Shown: positions 59,686-64,000 of the stretch, piece after piece
Layout of the letters: every line of letters begins with the position of its first letter
How positions within the stretch are numbered: position 1 is the first letter of the stretch
NCBI RefSeq assembly: GCF_021869535.1
Contig: NW_026262712.1
Coordinates: forward strand, 52,704,384 to 52,768,383
Reading direction: 5' to 3'
Source of the DNA: Mytilus californianus
Lineage: Eukaryota; Mollusca; Bivalvia; Mytilida; Mytilidae
Length of the DNA stretch: 64,000 nucleotides
The notes under the pieces: generated by a model
Databases searched by the model: none
Told to the model about the DNA's origin: nothing
What the model saw: the letters and a program-made list of their open reading frames with translations, nothing else
Translations under genes and position numbers: made by a program

Positions 59686-59842
59686 CTAACTAGATCTGTA
59701 ATCAACTGCATACACTTTGATTTCTGCAACATGCAAGTATTCCGTACCTTTTATCATCAGTTTTACATAACGTGCATTTTCGTCAGGTTCACATTCAAAT
59801 ATAAGATGAGCTCAAAGTTGTGCAGGTCCAACGTAATCATGT
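59686..59842 (-). pseudogene. F-type lectin copy E, last-exon relic
   Basis: The minus strand reads HLIFECEPDENARYVKLMIK then EYLHVAEIKVYAVD and a TAG at 59686-59688. A Gly expected before AHL is TGA (59812-59814). Homology ends upstream near 59842, before the exon start (HDLDI...GPS is missing). No matching exon 2 or leader was found up to 64000. Confidence 0.8.
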
Positions 59843-60989
59843 TAACTAGTCCTAAATTGTAGGCAAAAATGATTTGTCAAGAAATTGACATTGAACAAAA
59901 TATCCCTTTGTTACTATATTTGGAAGAAAAATACAATAGGGAGTGTTCTAGCTGCAGTATAAATAAATGTATATGATACCAATATATGTCGGCATTATTT
60001 CAGACTAAAGAGATATGGTAAGGTTGCATATGAAACAATTATCGCCAATATAGAATCAAAATATTAAACAACCATAGGGTACTACACTGGCCTTTGAAAT
60101 GAACAAACGCTACACTTTACAGTAATGATATGTGAATGACATGTTTCTGAAATAACCTTGAGAACTGTAATCATGGTAATGTCATATATTTAAAAAGGCA
60201 TGTTTCTGGAAAATAGTCAGTAATCAGTATTGTTTTTCATTCATGATTCTGGATAATCGGTTTGATATCAACGCGTCTGATATCAAGTGTATTTTCAGAT
60301 GTTGTACAGTTTATAATTTATCTTATTGTTTGCAACAGGTGAATTGTATTGTTATATATGTCATTTAAATGAAACTGAACTAAATATTAATGTTAATGAT
60401 ATCTGCTGGCAAAATTCAAAATGATAACATTCTTTTTTAATTGATAATTACGGACAAATAGTCATAGAAATCATCACATGAAACATGTACGGGAATAAAT
60501 ATGGAACAAACGAGTTTTGAGTTGATGAAAAATACGAATGTATTTGTAAACATGGTAAAAGCTAGAATCTAAAGAGTTGTAAAATAATACCGTATAGCGG
60601 GTTATTTTCGCGGGTGCAAAATTTCGCGATTTAGGGGCAACAAAGTATACGAAAAATTTTGGCGGTTTTTATTTTGGTGGATTCTTTAATTCCAATTAAA
60701 TATTTTGGCGGATACTGAAATGGTTGCAGTTAAAAAGTTTTAAAAATTGACAAACACGGGTTAAATGATTGTTTTACCTGCATGTCGTCTTATTTATTGA
60801 TTATATTTTGATACAGTTAATCAATAGAGTACCTGTACATAGTTATTTGTCACAGGTGTACAAACTTCTTGTAAAAGTAACGGTTGATTAGTTACGAAAT
60901 TGACCGGACCTTTGATGTACTAATTAGATTATAAAATTATCATGAGTGTTTTGCAACTCTTATATAATTTGACACTAATTTGTCTAGGT

Positions 60990-61079
60990 TAGTCTATGGA
61001 AAGGTATATACTATGAAATTTAGAGCGAGGGGCTTGCCCCAAGCTCTTAATTTCATAGTATATACCTTTCCATAGACTA
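60990..61079. repeat. Hairpin (foldback), ~38-bp arms
   Basis: TAGTCTATGGAAAGGTATAT and the following bases are reverse-complemented at 61041-61079. The loop is AGGGGCTTGCCCC. It is nested in the TIR element. Confidence 0.88.
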
Positions 61080-61591
61080 TCCAATTTAGCACATATTTAC
61101 AACTCGAGTAATCTTTTAATTGGTCTATTGATAGTTTATTTTGGCTGACTACTTGTGTCACAGGTGTTTGTAAAACGGAGCTCATTAACGAATTTTGTAA
61201 ATCTACTCACCAGTATCATTGTAAAATATGTGATTTCAAAAGGCCCTTCACTCCAGAATGAAAAGATGGTAGCTGCTGGTGTAAGTATGTATACTGATAT
61301 AAAGCGGTGTTTTACTATACATGTTCTTCTTAGGTAAGATGACAAAATGAATTGACCAAAAGCAGGTAATAATGAAATTGCAGTGGAAGCTTTACATGTT
61401 TTGAAAACATTTTTTAATTTCACAGTAAAACTAAAGCTATAATAAATTTGAAACATATAGATAGTTTGTCCCCAAAGATATAGTCTAGCAGATAGGCATT
61501 AAAAAGCAACTACAAATAGATCAGAGATTATAGGTTCTGTGTGTATTTTTTTATTAGTTCAAAGTAAAAACTAAAAGATTTATCAGAATAT

Positions 61592-61593
<2 letters not shown>

Positions 61594-61634
<41 letters not shown>
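61594..61634. repeat. (TA)n microsatellite
   Basis: Uninterrupted TA run of about 40 bp. Confidence 0.92.
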
Positions 61635-61636
<2 letters not shown>

Positions 61637-62715
61637 TGGCACATTATCTTCAGACATAATCACAGTTTTTCAATTCATGACATCGTCCTGAACATGCAGG
61701 AAATATTTGCCACTGAACATTAAGCAACCAATAATCAATAAATCAATCAATTCATGACGAAATAGATCACTTTCCTTAAGAAAGTTTAAAAAATTATTAC
61801 CAAGTTGCTTTAATTTTCCTTCACAAGTTTTCATAGTACACACTTTTCTGTGTACAAAGTAATTGCATTGATGATACATTATCATAATTTTAAGATATCG
61901 TTGTACTCTAATCAAGGTATAAAGAACCATATGTATTACCCTTTATTTTAATGATAAAATTTGCAATTGTCAAAAACATTTTTTAGATCCAAAGATTTTA
62001 ATAGCAGGATATTTAAAAATCAATGTGAAAACTAATTACAAACTATTTTATTTAATGTCTTTAATTTGGAACACAGCATTTTATTTCAAAATAGCCAGTG
62101 GCAATTTTTGTTTTAAATATCTTGATTACGATACAATGAAATCTTACCCTTGTGGTCATTCATGCGTAGTTACTTAGTACACAGGAAAAGTATGTACTAT
62201 GAAAATTAGAAGGCAAATATAAGCAATTTGATTGGACGAGAAGTTGTAAGTATGTGCTAAATAAGGATAAAATACCTGTCAAGCGTACCTTTCACTCTTA
62301 TATTATTATTTATTTTATAATGTAACCAAAAAACTAATTAACACCTGATAGCCAGTGAACAATGGCATTTGGCATTTATATTGTTTAATTAGCATAAACC
62401 GTTATTGATCCGTCGAACGGGAAAAATAGATAGTTTACAAAACGCTTTAGCTATTAGAAAGTATCGAACGTATGCATAAATTTTCGCGGAATTTATTTTC
62501 GGGATTTCTCCTGACCAGCCAAAATAAGCGAAAATAAACACCCCGCGAAAATAACCCGCTATACGGTATTGAGACATGTACTGATTGTTCTGTAACATGT
62601 ACATGTAAAAAAGTCCATGAGAATGTGAAAGACATTATGGTATGGATTGGGTCTTTCATTTCTATGTTTTTAATTTTTATACGACCGTTCACGGGACGTA
62701 TTATGGTATACCGTT

Positions 62716-63079
62716 GTCCGTCTGTCCGTCCGTCCGTCTGTCCGTCGTCAACATGTCGGACATTAACTCAAAAACGCTTTAACCAATTTGCATAAAACTT
62801 TGAGGGATTGTTTATATCTATTGGCGTGAATCCCTTTCGTTTTTTATAAATTTTAGATATTAAGTTTTCGAGTTATAGGGTTTTATTCATTAAAAAAAGG
62901 GGGATTTTCCAGTTTTCGGACAATAACTAAAAAATGCTTTAACCAATTTGCAAGAAATTTTGGTGAATTGTTTATATCTATTGACATGAGCTTCCTTTTA
63001 ATTTTTATAAGTTTTAAATTTTACGTTTCCGAGTTACAGGATTTTATTCATTAAAAAGTGGGATTTTCCAGTTTTTAGG
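62716..63079. repeat. GTCCGTCT run and 160-bp tandem unit (2 copies)
   Basis: A GTCC/GTCT run at 62716-62748 precedes two 160-bp units starting at GGACATTAACTC (62758) and GGACAATAACTA (62918). Each contains GCTTTAACCAATTTGCA, TTGTTTATATCTATTG and GGATTTTCCAGTTTT. Confidence 0.85.
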
Positions 63080-63227
63080 ACACATCAAAGTATCATTCAC
63101 ATCTTCACCACACAACTATGAGACATAATATCAACCATGAACGACATATATATATATATACGATCTGTATTGATGCGATTAAAAAGACTAAAACACAGCT
63201 GCATCAAACATTAAATGTAATGGTCAT

Positions 63228-63570
63228 TTGGCCTGTCTGCTACAGTTCATGAAAACAGTTAACATAGATTACTCCACAACGTTGAATACACCAATTCACT
63301 ATCGGCTATTGAAAATAATTACAGATGAGATAAAAAGTAAGACTGTAAGTGGAACAGTTTTAAATGAATGTCTAACGGAAAATGTTACTCATGTGATGAA
63401 AATAAAACTCTTGAGCATTTATTTTATCAATGTAACAATGTTAAACCATTGATAGAGACAGTAGTCAGAGATTTACAACATTGTAACTTAATAGATAACG
63501 AGGCCCTTGTTGAAAAAAAAAATTCTATTAGGAATGTGTACAGATAATTCTAATAACACAATTGTTCATC
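63228..63570 (+). mobile_element. LINE zinc-binding (zf-RVT) relic
   Basis: One plus frame reads KCYSCDENKTLEHLFYQCNN. The pattern C-X2-C-X7-H-X4-C (63383-63433) is the zinc site at the C terminus of non-LTR reverse transcriptases. A different frame is open upstream, so at least one shift exists. It is a different family or copy from 58680-59190. Confidence 0.7.
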
Positions 63571-63589
63571 GAAATTGAAAATTCAATAC

Positions 63590-63850
63590 ACAATGCTGTT
63601 GCGAATTGACGCCCCCCCCCCCAAAAAAAAAATACCCCTTTTTTTTTTTTGGCTTTTGTGCATTACACTATGCTGTTGCGAATTGACCCCCACCCCCAAA
63701 AAAAATAAATTAATTTGGTTTACCCCCCTTTTTTGGGCAAAAAAAAATAACATTTTAAATAACTTTCTTTTCAATTTCTGAAATCTTCCCCCCACAATTT
63801 CTTTTTTACCCCCCCCTAAAAAAATTTATTTTTACCCCTTCCCCATATAT
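63590..63850. repeat. Homopolymer-rich duplicated segment
   Basis: ATGCTGTTGCGAATTGAC occurs at about 63592 and 63670 (76-78-bp offset), each followed by C and A runs. Frames across it come from homopolymers. Confidence 0.75.
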
Positions 63851-64000
63851 GGTCATAATCTCAATTCAAATTTCCAATGGAGTTTGCAACCATAATTACC
63901 CATTTAAATACATCATAAAAGTCTTAAAAGAGAAAATGTAATCATGGCTAAAATTAATATACCGTAATCAGCATTTTTGAACAGTAAGTTCTAAAAATAG

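Larger units (their letters stand above)
60590..62566. mobile_element. TIR element, ~2.0 kb, non-autonomous
   Basis: The left end CCGTATAGCGGGTTATTTTC continues into GCGGG. The right end is its exact reverse complement (CCCGC then GAAAATAACCCGCTATACGG). Both sides are flanked by TA. Inner sequence has more TTTTCGCGGAATTT-like words. No transposase frame was found. It carries a hairpin (60990-61079) and a (TA)n tract (61594-61634). Superfamily not assigned; the TA flank would fit a Tc1/mariner-like target, but two bases prove little. Confidence 0.8.

Noticed and set aside
62716-62748. CRISPR-like short repeats
   Set aside because: A simple GTCC/GTCT microsatellite without spacers in a eukaryotic context.

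Overview
The window is animal nuclear DNA: strongly AT-rich, with small exons separated by GT/AG introns, no operons, and dense transposon debris. The repeats resemble dispersed families I associate with marine bivalves. The only genes I can support are F-type lectins, which are expanded in molluscs. A bivalve, most likely a mussel (Mytilus), is the best inference; no species marker gene is present.

The genic content is a degenerating tandem cluster of F-type lectin (fucolectin/FTP, F5/8 type C-like) genes, all on the minus strand. Copy A (2475-8151) has three recognisable exons but a 1-nt deletion in exon 2. Copy B (18894-20615) is compact and intact (193 aa), but its fucose-binding signature is altered. 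Copy C (31290-33270) is a two-exon remnant with a frameshift, a lost acceptor and a lost cysteine. Copy D (42697-52261) is an intact four-exon model (223 aa) and the only one that keeps the full HX26RXDX4R sugar-binding signature; a membrane-anchor/signal exon and a helix exon replace the single leader exon of A and B. Copy E (59686-59842) is a last-exon relic with an in-frame stop. A lone helix-exon relic lies at 29700-29775. Every intron in the readable models is phase 1, so leader, helix and lectin half-domain exons are interchangeable. Shared non-coding blocks upstream of A and B indicate duplication of whole units.

The rest is mostly mobile DNA. It includes a 1,584-bp hAT-type non-autonomous element with 8-bp target duplication in intron 2 of A, and a 24-bp satellite of about 100 units (9.36-11.78 kb). 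Two RT-like element families are present as coding relics and many tails. There is a Penelope-like GIY-YIG relic (31.9-32.8 kb), a Ty3/gypsy-like LTR relic (53.2-55.6 kb) and three LINE relics (29.3, 58.7-59.2, 63.2-63.6 kb). A TIR element of about 2 kb (60.59-62.57 kb), a small nested MITE, a Meta-SINE-like SINE and three long perfect-arm hairpins complete the picture.

No tRNA, rRNA or CRISPR was seen. In functional terms, B and D would encode secreted or membrane-anchored, coiled-coil-assembled sugar-binding proteins (innate recognition is the usual role of the family). A, C and E look like copies lost to point indels and transposon activity.
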